This document shows, piece after piece, positions 25,833-34,653 of a DNA stretch of 46,120 nucleotides. The DNA lies in the NCBI RefSeq assembly GCF_009711345.1, contig NZ_SMMA01000060.1, positions 72,290-118,409 of the forward strand, read 5' to 3'. This DNA comes from Pseudovibrio flavus (GTDB lineage Bacteria; Pseudomonadota; Alphaproteobacteria; Rhizobiales; Stappiaceae). A model generated the notes under the pieces. That model ran no database searches. It saw only the letters and a program-made list of their open reading frames with translations, and was not told where the DNA came from. Positions within the stretch are counted from its first letter, which is position 1; every line of letters starts with the position of its first letter. The position numbers and the translations under genes are program-made.

Positions 25833-27677
25833 ATGCTTAGTATTGATCATGGAGAACTGCTGAAAGCGATGGCTGGCGATTCCAAAAACCCCATGCTCCA
25901 GTACATCCTCGATAATCCTGAGGAATTTTCGAAGAATCTTGCGCGCGTTTTCGAGAACGGCGGCAAGGCTTTATCTGCATATCTTGAACCACGGGAGAAG
26001 GGCCAACGCGGGCCGGAAGGGTCAGAGCACCTGACAACCGTTGTGAAGACGCTGTCGGAAGTGGGCGAGTACTGGATGAAGGACCCTGCCCGCGCCATGG
26101 AAGCGCAAACCCGCCTCTGGCAAGGCTACATGGGAATTTGGAACAACACCTTGAAGCGCATGGGCGGCGAGGAAGAACCGCCTATCGTCACACCAGATGA
26201 TGCTGACAAGCGCTTCAAAGACCCTGAATGGACGGACAACAACTTCTTCGACTTCCTCAAACAGATGTACCTTGAAACCGCCAACTGGGCGGAAGACATG
26301 GTAAATGAGGCCGAGGATATTGACGCGCATACCCGCATGAAAGCGGAGTTTTTCGTCAAACAGATCACCAATGCGCTATCGCCTTCCAACTTCGTTCTGA
26401 CGAACCCTGAACTCCTGCGCGAGACGATGTCCTCCAATGCAGAAAACCTCGTGCGCGGCATGAAACACCTTGCTGAAGACATTGAGGAAGGGCACGGAGA
26501 ACTCAAAATCCGCCAGACCCGCACGCAGGACTTTGAAGTGGGCGGCAATCTTGCGACCACACCGGGCAAGGTCATCATGCAAAATGATGTCTGCCAGCTC
26601 ATTCAGTACGAGCCTGTGACGACCAAGGTGTTCAAGCGGCCACTACTCGTCGTACCGCCGTGGATCAACAAGTACTACATTCTTGATCTTAACCCGCAGA
26701 AATCATTCATTAAGTGGGCCGTAGAACAAGGGCACACCGTCTTTGTCATCTCATGGATCAACCCTGATGAAAGCCAAGCGGCGAAAAGCTGGGACCATTA
26801 CATGCAGGAGGGCATCCTGCAGTCCATCGAGCAGATCAAAAAGACCACCGCTCAATCAACCATCAATGCAGTAGGCTACTGTGTCGGCGGTACTCTTTTG
26901 GCGATCACCCTCGCCTATCTGGAAAAGACAGGGCAAGCCGACCGTATCGCCAGCGCCACGTTCCTGACCACGCAGGTTGACTTCGAGCATGCTGGTGACC
27001 TTCTGGTCTTTGTTGATGATGAGCAGGTCACAAATCTGGAAGAGGCCATGAACCGCCGTGGCTATCTGGAAGGCGGCAAGATGGCGGCAGCTTTCAATAT
27101 GCTGCGGCCGAACGACCTCATCTGGACGTACGTGGTCAACAATTACCTCAAGGGCAAAGAACCGTTCCCGTTTGACCTGCTTTACTGGAACTCTGATTCC
27201 ACGCGCATGACGGCAGCAAACCAATCGTTCTATCTGCGCAATCTCTACCTCAACAACATGTTCTCCAAGGGAGAGCTGGAGATCGCCGGCATCAAGGTTT
27301 CGCCGACGGATATCAAAATTCCGGTCTACACTCTGGCAACCAAAGAAGATCACATCGCCCCTGCCCGTTCGGTGCTTAAAGGCGCAAGCCTGTTCAGCGG
27401 TCCGGTGGAATTCGTTCTTTCCGGCTCCGGCCATATTGCAGGCGTGGTCAACCCGCCAGAAAAGAACAAGTACCAGTACTGGACCGCACCGCAGATTTTG
27501 GAAGACCTCGATGAATGGTTGAGCGCCGCCGATGAAACAACCGGTTCATGGTGGCCACATTGGGATAAATGGATCAAAAACCTGAACTCAGATGTGCAGA
27601 ATGCGCGTAAACTCGGCGCACGTCGCACAAAACTACTGGAAGATGCCCCCGGCAGTTATGTTAAAGTGAAAGCATAA
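25833..27677 (+). CDS. phaC: Class I polyhydroxyalkanoate synthase
   Basis: Polymerises (R)-3-hydroxyacyl-CoA into storage polyester at the granule surface, 614 residues. The alpha/beta-hydrolase catalytic triad is complete: C350 in the lipase-like box GYCVGG, D506 in KEDHIAP and H534 in GSGHIAG. The spacing (156 and 28) is close to that of Cupriavidus PhaC. The Trp that follows the DxW catalytic region and the PHA_synth N-terminal domain (about 80-250) match class I. I use the ATG at 25833, eight bases after GGAGAG, in preference to a TTG seven codons upstream. No phaR, phasin or phaAB is next to it. It is divergent from the alaC operon, a neighbourhood common in this group. Confidence 0.94.
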   Translation: MLSIDHGELLKAMAGDSKNPMLQYILDNPEEFSKNLARVFENGGKALSAYLEPREKGQRGPEGSEHLTTVVKTLSEVGEYWMKDPARAMEAQTRLWQGYMGIWNNTLKRMGGEEEPPIVTPDDADKRFKDPEWTDNNFFDFLKQMYLETANWAEDMVNEAEDIDAHTRMKAEFFVKQITNALSPSNFVLTNPELLRETMSSNAENLVRGMKHLAEDIEEGHGELKIRQTRTQDFEVGGNLATTPGKVIMQNDVCQLIQYEPVTTKVFKRPLLVVPPWINKYYILDLNPQKSFIKWAVEQGHTVFVISWINPDESQAAKSWDHYMQEGILQSIEQIKKTTAQSTINAVGYCVGGTLLAITLAYLEKTGQADRIASATFLTTQVDFEHAGDLLVFVDDEQVTNLEEAMNRRGYLEGGKMAAAFNMLRPNDLIWTYVVNNYLKGKEPFPFDLLYWNSDSTRMTAANQSFYLRNLYLNNMFSKGELEIAGIKVSPTDIKIPVYTLATKEDHIAPARSVLKGASLFSGPVEFVLSGSGHIAGVVNPPEKNKYQYWTAPQILEDLDEWLSAADETTGSWWPHWDKWIKNLNSDVQNARKLGARRTKLLEDAPGSYVKVKA

Positions 27678-27818
27678 AGTTCGAGGGCGCCGAAACACGG
27701 GCAATCAGGTTGTTGCAGGCGCTTGTTGGTGGTTCAAGGAGATAGAACAATCAGCACCAATCGTCACAGCACGCAGGGCTTCCGGCCAAAGCAGCTCCCT
27801 GTCGGGCAGATTAAACTC

Positions 27819-28349
27819 ATGGGTATGGATGTGCGCAATTGGGGCAAGAACCAGAGCGCACTAACTTTCTATTCCCGCTTGCTGGCCCTACCCTACTTTG
27901 TTGCAGCACTGTGGACCCACACACTATGGGATATGCAGAGCGCACTGGGGCTATGTGCGCTTGGCATTGCGTGGCTTTGGCTAACACCGCGCCTCTACAA
28001 AGGCTCAGGCTCTGCAAATAGCTGGTACGTACGCGCCCATTTCGGCCAGCGCATTTGGCTCAACAGAATGTCCGTTCCAGTCCCGCCGGAAGTACACTTT
28101 CGCGCTCTTGCCATGGCTTTTGCTGGCGTTGTGGGCTTTGGCGTAGCGATTTGGGGCGCAACTGACGCAAACATCGTGCTTGCAGCCTCAGGCGTTGCAG
28201 TTGCTTATGCAGGACGCCTCGGATTTCTGGATCAGATGGCAAAGCTTTACGCGCAGATGCAAAATGCGCATCCGGTCTACAAAAACTGGCAGAGAACACC
28301 AGACAACGATAACGCTCTAGGCATCACCAAACAGGTGGCTAAATCCTGA
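27819..28349 (+). CDS. Small membrane protein, DUF6653-like
   Basis: About 176 residues with three or four hydrophobic helices (SRLLALPYFVAALWTHTLW, GLCALGIAWLWLTP and two near 105-150). The sequence YVRAHFGQRIWLNR and WLWLTPRLY recall the DUF6653 family from memory; this was not checked by search. Function unknown. The start is uncertain: an AAGGAGAT Shine-Dalgarno sequence at 27737-27744 has no ATG, GTG or TTG at normal distance in this frame, while the ATGs at 27819 and 27825 lack a good binding site but match the domain start. It follows phaC by 141 bases in the same direction and may be co-transcribed. Confidence 0.7.
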   Translation: MGMDVRNWGKNQSALTFYSRLLALPYFVAALWTHTLWDMQSALGLCALGIAWLWLTPRLYKGSGSANSWYVRAHFGQRIWLNRMSVPVPPEVHFRALAMAFAGVVGFGVAIWGATDANIVLAASGVAVAYAGRLGFLDQMAKLYAQMQNAHPVYKNWQRTPDNDNALGITKQVAKS

Positions 28350-28370
28350 CGGAGCGGTTCATTTTTGAAT

Positions 28371-28407
28371 AGAAAAAGGCGGGTCACCTGAACCCGCCTT
28401 TTCTTTA
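28371..28407. terminator. Bidirectional terminator between DUF6653-like gene and M14 peptidase gene
   Basis: AAGGCGGGT (28376-28384) pairs with ACCCGCCTT (28392-28400) around a 7-base loop. It is flanked by an A-run on the left and TTTTCTTT on the right, so it can serve both converging genes. Confidence 0.88.
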
Positions 28408-28420
28408 GTCCCTAAGAAAG

Positions 28421-29974
28421 TCAGTTGAGCCGCGATACTGGCAGCAGGCCATTGCCCAAATAGGCTCTAAACGGACCTTCCTGATAAATCGCATTCGCAG
28501 AATCCGGCTCCAGCATTAGGCCAGCCAGAACGCCCTCCGCCCCAAGCGTCGGCACGACCAGATCGCCACGCTTCAGCGTTATCTCTTCGCTCTTCGTTTT
28601 CAGATCCATTTTGCCAATGAAGTCACGAATACCCTTCTTGTAGGTATCACCAGCTTCAAAAGAAACCACCTGCATCTGCGTGATATTGGCTGGACGCTCG
28701 CTCTCAACTCGCTCAAACGGGATATGATGAGCACCGAGAATATCAGCAAAAATGTCCTGATCGCTCCGAATAACATAGGCTTTCGGCAGAGAAAGGAAGC
28801 TGCCTGCAACGATCCGGTCCTGATTAACAAACGACTGCATGACGCTCTCACCGCTTTCGACGGCGGTAAGCGGCACGTCTACACGCGGTTGCTTGTCATT
28901 CTTGGCAAAGGCAACATCAAGAGCAATCTTACGCTCGCCCTTAGGGCCAGAATTCCACTCGGCCTTAGCGCGGCGGGTTAGCTCCAGAATTTCGTCATGG
29001 CGCACATCAATAGTTTCAAGCAGCGTCTGAGCACTCACATACTGCTTGCGCACCCGCTCCTTGATGTTTCGAGGCGTCTCGAACTGCTGGTCTTTCCCAT
29101 CAAGACGGTTTTCGACGAGAACCGAAAGCGCTCCCTGCATAGCGGCATAGTTCCGTAAGTTGGAAATTCCCAAACCACCACGGCTCACGCTCTGTTCCAA
29201 GGTAGTGACCTCACCGCGATAGCGCTGTGCAGCAAGCCCCTTCTCTTCGACCGCCGCGATCAACTCCGGTAGAAATACCTCTTCAGAGAACTGGCGCAGT
29301 GCATAGTCGATGTTCGGGTTGTTGCCCACTTCGAACTGCGCTTCTACGTCAGTGTAAAAGCCCTGCTTCTTGGAAAGGACGGATTTGGAGATACCGGACT
29401 CGTGCGCGTCGTAAACAACATCAGGCGTGAAGGCATCCAGCGCATCAACGTACAAGCGCGCCTCACCGGAAAGCAGCGTAACATAGTCGACGTTCGGGTT
29501 TTCTTTGGCGGCATTGTAGCGCGAAGACAGGTCTCGCCCATCCGGATTAGCCATCGCAATAAACACGAAGTTCATAGAGTCAAGCAACGAGGAAAGCGGA
29601 CCAACGGCGATATCGCGCGCAAGCATCTGCAAGGCTTCGGCGCCGGACGGCTCATTGCCGTGCTGGGAGCCGATGAGCATAACGGTCAGCCGGTCTGTCC
29701 CGAGCGCACGACGCTCATGAAATGCCGCAGACTTCGAAAGCAGAAGGGCCTCAACAGGCCGTCCACCGGCTGACTTTCCAAGCCAGCGCACACTGGCAAC
29801 GCTGCTCTTTGCTGCAAGCTCGCTATAGAACTTGGAGATCTCGGAGGACGACGGCAAAGCATAATCTCCGGTCGCCTCAAACGGCGTCTGCAGGTTCACA
29901 GCCTCAGCCACCTGCCCCGTACAAAGCAACGCTGCGAGCGCGTAAATAGGAAAGCTGCGTTTCGTGCCGCTCAT
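28421..29974 (-). CDS. Secreted M14-family zinc carboxypeptidase
   Basis: A 517-residue exported metallopeptidase from the ATG at 29974, whose first 25 residues (ending VAEA) are a Sec signal peptide. The zinc site is visible: H105-GNE108 in GSQHGNEPSGAE, the third ligand H191 in YDAHES, and the catalytic glutamate is probably E288 in LVENR. RSRYNAA-like sequence (DGRDLSSRYN, about 145-154) resembles the substrate-binding region. Beyond the peptidase domain (ending near 330), about 180 C-terminal residues are not recognised. M14 enzymes cut C-terminal amino acids or peptidoglycan peptides; which applies here is open. Gene stands alone. Confidence 0.85.
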   Translation of the reverse strand: MSGTKRSFPIYALAALLCTGQVAEAVNLQTPFEATGDYALPSSSEISKFYSELAAKSSVASVRWLGKSAGGRPVEALLLSKSAAFHERRALGTDRLTVMLIGSQHGNEPSGAEALQMLARDIAVGPLSSLLDSMNFVFIAMANPDGRDLSSRYNAAKENPNVDYVTLLSGEARLYVDALDAFTPDVVYDAHESGISKSVLSKKQGFYTDVEAQFEVGNNPNIDYALRQFSEEVFLPELIAAVEEKGLAAQRYRGEVTTLEQSVSRGGLGISNLRNYAAMQGALSVLVENRLDGKDQQFETPRNIKERVRKQYVSAQTLLETIDVRHDEILELTRRAKAEWNSGPKGERKIALDVAFAKNDKQPRVDVPLTAVESGESVMQSFVNQDRIVAGSFLSLPKAYVIRSDQDIFADILGAHHIPFERVESERPANITQMQVVSFEAGDTYKKGIRDFIGKMDLKTKSEEITLKRGDLVVPTLGAEGVLAGLMLEPDSANAIYQEGPFRAYLGNGLLPVSRLN

Positions 29975-30267
29975 AAATAACTCTACAAGACCTAATGAAG
30001 ACAAAGATGTTTCCAAGGCAGATAGAGCGTTTTATCGCAGAGGAATATTCGGCATTCTGACTAAATTGAGTAGTTTTTACTTATAGGCCGAACAAAAATA
30101 TCTAAGAGGAAGCTCGCGGCCTCCCCAATCGATAAGCATAGCAGCACCGTGGTAGCGCCAGCCTTAAGCCCAGCTTATGAGCACCACCTCAGGCAACACA
30201 AGCGCACCTTGGAACCGTGACTTCCAGCAGCTCGCCCCAGCTCCGAAAACAACGCCCGCCCAAACGC
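29975..30267. other. Gap between M14 peptidase gene and rpsI terminator
   Basis: About 290 bases with no credible gene. It must hold the M14 gene promoter, transcribed to the left. The reading frames in it (for example 30177-30431) overlap rpsI or lack start signals. Confidence 0.4.
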
Positions 30268-30295
30268 AAAAAAGGCGCCCCGAAGGACGCCTTTT
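30268..30295 (-). terminator. Terminator of rplM-rpsI
   Basis: AAGGCG-CC and GG-CGCCTT pair around a CGAA-type loop (about 30272-30292, with one C/A mismatch). On the - strand it runs into TTTTTT. It lies 30 bases past the rpsI stop. Confidence 0.88.
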
Positions 30296-30324
30296 CCGAA
30301 ATAGTCTTTCCAGACCAGAAGCGA

Positions 30325-30801
30325 TTAACGCTTGGAGAACTGGAAGGAACGACGTGCTTTTGCACGGCCGTACTTCTTACGTTCAACAACGCGGCTATCG
30401 CGGGTCAGGAAGCCTTCCTTCTTCAGGATAGGACGCAGCTCTGGCTCGTAGTAGGTCAGGGCTTTAGAAATGCCGTGACGTACTGCGCCAGCCTGACCAG
30501 ACAGACCACCACCGGTTACGGTGACGTTGATGTCGTACTGGCCATCGCGGTCGGTCAGCATGATCGGCTGACGAAGGATCAGCTGAAGTACTGGACGCGC
30601 GAAGTATGCGTTGAATTCTTTACCGTTTACGATGATCTTGCCGGTACCTGGCTTGATCCAAACGCGTGCGATAGCGTCTTTACGCTTACCGGTTGCGTAT
30701 GCACGGCCTTGAGCGTCGAGCTTCTGTACATGTACAGGAGCTTCAGCTTCTACTGGGGCGATTGCCTCGCCCAGATCTTCAAGAGAATGAAGGTCGGACA
30801 T
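30325..30801 (-). CDS. rpsI: 30S ribosomal protein S9
   Basis: S9 of the small subunit, 158 residues. The core starts at about residue 34 ([17 protein letters not shown]), with the classical GRKEYKKYGR-type ending [17 protein letters not shown] that reaches the P site through its C-terminal Lys-Arg tail. An acidic N-terminal extension of about 30 residues ([17 protein letters not shown]) is usual in alphaproteobacteria. It follows rplM after 10 bases in the conserved rplM-rpsI operon and ends in a strong terminator. Confidence 0.98.
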   Translation of the reverse strand: MSDLHSLEDLGEAIAPVEAEAPVHVQKLDAQGRAYATGKRKDAIARVWIKPGTGKIIVNGKEFNAYFARPVLQLILRQPIMLTDRDGQYDINVTVTGGGLSGQAGAVRHGISKALTYYEPELRPILKKEGFLTRDSRVVERKKYGRAKARRSFQFSKR

Positions 30802-30811
30802 AAGTTACCCC

Positions 30812-31273
30812 TTAGCGCTTAGCGTTCTTAGCATTGACGCCCTTGAAGTCCACCACTTCTGGGGACTGGGCTTCATGCGGATGTTCTGCGGAAGCGTATA
30901 CACGCAGGTTCTTCAGCTGTTTGTTGCTGAGAGGACCACCAGGCATCATGCGCTGAACAGCTTTTTCCAGAACGCGTTCTGGGAAACGGCCTTCCATGAT
31001 AGCGCGAGCAGTACGCTCTTTGATACCGCCTGGGTAACCGGTGTGCCAGTAGTACTTTTTGTTTTCGTACTTCTTGCCGGTCAGGACAACTTTGTCAGCG
31101 TTGATGACGATTACGTTGTCACCATCGTCGATGTGCGGAGTGAAGGTCGCTTTGTGCTTGCCGCGCAGACGGTTTGCGATGAAAGACGCCAGACGTCCAA
31201 CCACAACACCTTCAGCGTCGATCAAGATCCACTTTTTCTCGACCTCTGCCACTTTGGTAGAGTGCGTTTTCAT
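30812..31273 (-). CDS. rplM: 50S ribosomal protein L13
   Basis: L13 of the large subunit, 153 residues from the ATG at 31273 ([22 protein letters not shown]). Hallmarks are [26 protein letters not shown] and the KMLPKG-like [18 protein letters not shown]. The in-frame sequence continues open for 141 bases upstream to another ATG, but that stretch does not resemble L13 and probably is the leader. Promoter sequences should lie in the AT-rich 31400-31500 region. Confidence 0.98.
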   Translation of the reverse strand: MKTHSTKVAEVEKKWILIDAEGVVVGRLASFIANRLRGKHKATFTPHIDDGDNVIVINADKVVLTGKKYENKKYYWHTGYPGGIKERTARAIMEGRFPERVLEKAVQRMMPGGPLSNKQLKNLRVYASAEHPHEAQSPEVVDFKGVNAKNAKR

Positions 31274-31548
31274 TATTTCTGTACCGATATTAGGACAGTT
31301 GAAATTACTTGGGAGAGCGAGCGTCAGCGAGTATGTCCGCGACACTGTTTCTCTTCGGCTGGGTTGATAGGGTAGGAACGGCCCTTCGTCAAGCACCTTT
31401 TTTACACTCGCCATTTTGAAAATCGTTATAAATCAATAACTTAAAAAAACGGTATTATATTACCACACTTTTTTCGTGGGTTTTGAGGCGATTCCCACAA
31501 GCCAAAGCACGAAAATCCCCCTCGCCCTTCATTTAACTGTGCGGTAAC

Positions 31549-31878
31549 ATGGCCTCTATGGCTAGTGCTAGGACCAGTTTGCTCTGTCTTTCAATGCTCG
31601 TAGGTTTAACGATGCCTGCAGGTGCGCTGGAGTTTCGGCCCCCACCCGCCAAAGACGGCTTTTCCTATCCCGAATGCTATTGCACCAATAGAGGCATAAA
31701 AGTTGAGCTGGGAGATTACTCCTGCCTGACCATTGGCAGCAAGCAGGTTTTCGCGCAGTGCCAGATGTCGCTCAACAACCCCATGTGGCGAACCATTCAG
31801 GAAGGTTGTCCGCAGGCGAGCTTGATCGAAAACGACAAGCCTTTAGCTAGCCAACGAACCGATAACCAGAAAAACTAG
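31549..31878 (+). CDS. Small Cys-rich secreted protein, unknown
   Basis: A 109-residue protein with a signal peptide of about 26 residues ending PAGA. The mature part has five cysteines (in ECYCTN, SCLT, AQCQM and EGCP), so disulfide bonding in the periplasm is likely, plus conserved-looking elements YCTNRGIKVELG and MSLNNPMWRTIQEGCP. I recall similar hypothetical proteins in Rhizobiales but have no function to offer. Two start codons (31549 and 31558) are both possible. It ends 2 bases before the stop of the next, convergent gene. Confidence 0.68.
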   Translation: MASMASARTSLLCLSMLVGLTMPAGALEFRPPPAKDGFSYPECYCTNRGIKVELGDYSCLTIGSKQVFAQCQMSLNNPMWRTIQEGCPQASLIENDKPLASQRTDNQKN

Positions 31879-31880
31879 AT

Positions 31881-32366
31881 TTATAGAGAAGCGACCTGAC
31901 CGCTTATGCTGGCGATCTGATGTGCCAAACCTTCCAGCCCCATTTCAAAAAACAGGAAGTCAGCACCAAAACAAACGGCGTAGTAGCTCATTGCCCAACC
32001 CGCTAGGCGATAATCCTTCAGCGACACGGGGGCATACTGAGCGGGATAAACCCAGCCCCAACGGCTGCGAGCAAACACGATGTTCGTCAGGTTATTGGCA
32101 AGCACCAGATTAAAGAACGCAAGCGTTGCAAAGACGGCAGGATAACCAAGGAAAGCCGTTCCATCAAAGAACGACCACTCTCTAAACGCACCCATAAAGC
32201 GTGGAGCGTCTGCAACGTACAGATCCCAAAGAACCGGAACTATCAAAATAATCGCAGCGTTCAGGGCGAGAAAAGCAACATACCCCAAGCCAAGCAGTGT
32301 CGGCACCAGACGAATAGGTGCAATGAAAAAGTCCAATAGGAAATAAAGAAGATCCCGCAAGAACAT
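31881..32366 (-). CDS. Small integral membrane protein, unknown
   Basis: A 161-residue hydrophobic protein I do not recognise. Membrane segments are visible at about 18-45, 70-95 and 122-142, with aromatic-rich loops (DYRLAGWAMSYYAV, FARSRWGWVYP). There is no signal peptide, lipobox or known motif. It converges with the Cys-rich secreted protein gene with almost no gap. A start at 32366 is assumed from the open frame; its ribosome binding site is unremarkable. Confidence 0.6.
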   Translation of the reverse strand: MFLRDLLYFLLDFFIAPIRLVPTLLGLGYVAFLALNAAIILIVPVLWDLYVADAPRFMGAFREWSFFDGTAFLGYPAVFATLAFFNLVLANNLTNIVFARSRWGWVYPAQYAPVSLKDYRLAGWAMSYYAVCFGADFLFFEMGLEGLAHQIASISGQVASL

Positions 32367-32668
32367 CGCCGCCCCCGATTATTCAAATCAGCTACCGCGG
32401 CTCCCTACCCAATCAACCGCGTGCCTATAGACAGAAGTCTAACGGCATGTTCGGGGATACGACAAGATTAAACCTCATAAAAAGAGCGGTTTAATCGCAA
32501 GAAATAGCCAATACTTAACAAGGGGTTTCTTGAATATCCTAAAAAGAGGAAAACAAGCGCCTGAAACCGCGCATCAACTGCCCATACGCTTCACAATGGC
32601 AAACTTTTCCAGCTCCGAAAAAGCCCATATCTGCAGCAGACAACTGATTCCCCTAGGGGACGAAACAA
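32367..32668. other. Gap between membrane-protein gene and thioesterase gene
   Basis: A 302-base AT-rich stretch with no credible gene; the 60-codon frame starting at 32530 has no supporting signal. The perfect palindrome TCCCCTAGGGGA at 32649-32660 overlaps no known site and lies just past the thioesterase stop. It has no loop, so it is not a normal terminator. The promoter for the gene on the left should be here. Confidence 0.4.
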
Positions 32669-33100
32669 TCACGAAGGCGGGATGGAATAGGTCGCGGTCG
32701 CATGCGCGATAATGTCATCGCTGCCGTCATTGGCGATCTCGCAGTCAACCACCACAAGGCGCTTGCCCTTTTTAAGAATGCGGCAGGTGGCGATAATATT
32801 GCCCGCCTCTGCCTTGCGCAGGAAGTTGATGTTGAGATTGGTGGTCACAGCCAAAGCCTGCGGCCCGATGCTGGAGAGAATGACAGCGTACGCGGCAAAG
32901 TCCGCCAGTGTCATCAGCGAGGGACCGGAAACAGTGCCGCCGGGACGAAGATGATCATCCCCCGCCTCAAGCCGAACACGGGCTACGCCCGGTTCAAGCT
33001 TTTCGACGAAGTAGACCCGTCCATTTGCATGCATTTGTGGGAAAACAGCGTCGAGAAAAGCCGTCAACTCTTCTGGCGACATCCGCACTGGCATATCCAT
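32669..33100 (-). CDS. PaaI-family hotdog thioesterase
   Basis: A 143-residue acyl-CoA thioesterase-like protein from the ATG at 33100, where GAGGAGGGG gives a strong ribosome binding site; an ATG six codons upstream lies before it. The hotdog helix segment RPGGTVSGPSLMTLADFA (about 63-80) is the PaaI substrate pocket, with Asp in LAD as the likely catalytic residue. The late ALAVTTNLNINFLRKAEAGN stretch is also typical. In rhizobia such a gene lies beside rplM-rpsI. The acyl-CoA substrate is unknown. Confidence 0.85.
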   Translation of the reverse strand: MDMPVRMSPEELTAFLDAVFPQMHANGRVYFVEKLEPGVARVRLEAGDDHLRPGGTVSGPSLMTLADFAAYAVILSSIGPQALAVTTNLNINFLRKAEAGNIIATCRILKKGKRLVVVDCEIANDGSDDIIAHATATYSIPPS

Positions 33101-33305
33101 GAAGCCCCTCCTCTTCACGGGCTCTCTTATTACACAGATTCTACTAGGGCGCGAGCTGCCCCTTAGTAGTAACCGGTAAGTAGATGGGAAGGGATATTGG
33201 CAGTATTTACAGCATCCAGATCATTTTGGCCGCGAAGTCTTGCGCTTTTTGCGCTCCCGTCGCAAAGATGGGGCCGACAAGAAATCCATGCGTGGGGAGA
33301 ACTCT

Positions 33306-34133
33306 ATGAGCGGTACACAAGCAGCTCAGGCAACCAACGAGGCAAAGCCGCTGGTCGCAACTTTGGTCCATAACGGCGTAAAACGCATCGTCATGCAGCG
33401 CCCGGAGCGTATGAACGCGCTCTCACTGGACATGATGGCCGCGCTCAAGGCAGAACTCCTCAGCGCGGCAGAGGACCCGGAAGTTCGCGTTGTCCTGCTG
33501 GGCGCTGAAGGCAAGGTGTTCTGCGCAGGCCACGATCTGAAAGAGCTTACCGCAGCACGCGCTGAAGAAGATGGCGGCAAGGCATTCTACCTGAAAACCT
33601 TCGAGCAATGCGCAGACCTGATGCAGACCATCGTTAATCTGCCAGTGCCGGTCATTGCCGTTGTAACCGGCGTTGCCACGGCTGCAGGCTGTCAGTTGGT
33701 TGCGACTTGTGATCTTGCAATCGCAACCGACAACGCAACCTTCTGCACACCGGGTGTAAACATCGGCCTGTTCTGCTCCACTCCAATGGTTGCGCTGACC
33801 CGCAGCGCTTCCCCTAAGCAGGCTATGGAAATGCTGCTGACCGGTGAGAGCATCGATGCATCTACCGCAAAAGACTTCGGCCTGATTAACCGCATCGTAC
33901 CGCGTGACTACTTGGAAACAGTCGTACAGAAGTATGCTGAAACAATCGCAGCCAAGTCCGCCCTTACTGTGAAAATCGGCAAGGAAGCCTTCTACAAGCA
34001 GTTGGAAATGCCTCTTGGCCAAGCCTACGAATATACCGCACAGGTAATGACAGAAAACATGCTGGCGAACGACGCAGAAGAAGGCATCAACGCTTTCTTT
34101 CAAAAGCGTAAGCCGGAATGGAAAAACAGCTAA
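33306..34133 (+). CDS. Enoyl-CoA hydratase/isomerase family protein (ECHDC3 type)
   Basis: A 275-residue crotonase-fold protein. The first ATG at 33306 (MSGTQ) has GGGGAGA upstream; the longer frame adds 22 residues. CAGHDLKEL (73-81) is the oxyanion-hole segment and VTGVATAAGCQLVATCDLA (120-138) the second. Compared with mitochondrial enoyl-CoA hydratase, both catalytic glutamates are replaced: Q130 in AGCQL and G150 in TPGVNIG, 20 residues apart exactly as Glu144 and Glu164. The NIGLFCSTP segment matches ECHDC3-like proteins. Thus classical hydratase activity is doubtful. Fifteen bases later comes a CoA-binding protein gene, so the two are in one operon. Confidence 0.83.
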   Translation: MSGTQAAQATNEAKPLVATLVHNGVKRIVMQRPERMNALSLDMMAALKAELLSAAEDPEVRVVLLGAEGKVFCAGHDLKELTAARAEEDGGKAFYLKTFEQCADLMQTIVNLPVPVIAVVTGVATAAGCQLVATCDLAIATDNATFCTPGVNIGLFCSTPMVALTRSASPKQAMEMLLTGESIDASTAKDFGLINRIVPRDYLETVVQKYAETIAAKSALTVKIGKEAFYKQLEMPLGQAYEYTAQVMTENMLANDAEEGINAFFQKRKPEWKNS

Positions 34134-34147
34134 TAGAGATTACCAGT

Positions 34148-34597
34148 ATGAGTGAAAGCACCCTCACCGTAAATCACGCGGCCTATGAAGACAGCTACAT
34201 CTCTGATGTGCTGAGCGAAGCCCGCACCATCGCTGTTGTGGGCGCAAGCCCTAAGGAAGAGCGCCCAAGCTTCCACGTCATGGAATTCCTGATCCATAAG
34301 GGATACAAGGTCGTTCCAATCAATCCGGGCCTTGCAGGCGGCGAAATCCTCGGCCAGACCGTTTACGCCTCCCTCGCCGACGTTCCGTTTGCGATCGACA
34401 TGGTAGACATCTTCCGCAACGCAGAAGCTGCTGGCGGTGTAGTTGATGAAGCACTTGCTCTTGAAAGCCTGCCAAAGGCCATCTGGATGCAGCTTCAGGT
34501 GATCAACCCGGAAGCTGCAAGCCGCGCTGAAGAAAAAGGCGTGAAGGTGGTTATGGACCGCTGCCCGAAGATCGAGATCCCTCGACTGGGCCTATAA
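34148..34597 (+). CDS. CoA-binding protein (YccU-like)
   Basis: A 149-residue Rossmann-type protein of the CoA_binding_2 family. The nucleotide-binding strand and turn are IAVVGASPKEERPS (about 24-37), followed by YKVVPINPG (about 50-58). VDMVDIFRNAE, AIWMQLQV and a C-terminal CPKIE complete the usual set. The molecular role of these proteins is unclear. I prefer the ATG at 34148; an in-frame ATG at 34118 overlaps the upstream gene. It follows the ECHDC3-type gene by 14 bases and ends before a terminator. Confidence 0.86.
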   Translation: MSESTLTVNHAAYEDSYISDVLSEARTIAVVGASPKEERPSFHVMEFLIHKGYKVVPINPGLAGGEILGQTVYASLADVPFAIDMVDIFRNAEAAGGVVDEALALESLPKAIWMQLQVINPEAASRAEEKGVKVVMDRCPKIEIPRLGL

Positions 34598-34611
34598 GCC
34601 AAGAAACAACG

Positions 34612-34640
34612 AAGGGGCCGAAAGGCCCCTTTTCTTTTCC
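34612..34640 (+). terminator. Terminator after the CoA-binding protein gene
   Basis: An 8-bp stem AAGGGGCC (34612-34619) / GGCCCCTT (34624-34631) with GAAA loop, then TTCTTTTCC. It ends the 33306-34597 operon and lies 15 bases after its last stop codon. In the other direction it is only a weak signal. Confidence 0.9.
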
Positions 34641-34653
34641 CAGATGAAATCAA

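Noticed and set aside
32530-32712. 60-codon open frame overlapping the thioesterase gene end
   Set aside because: No start signal, overlaps a supported gene on the other strand.
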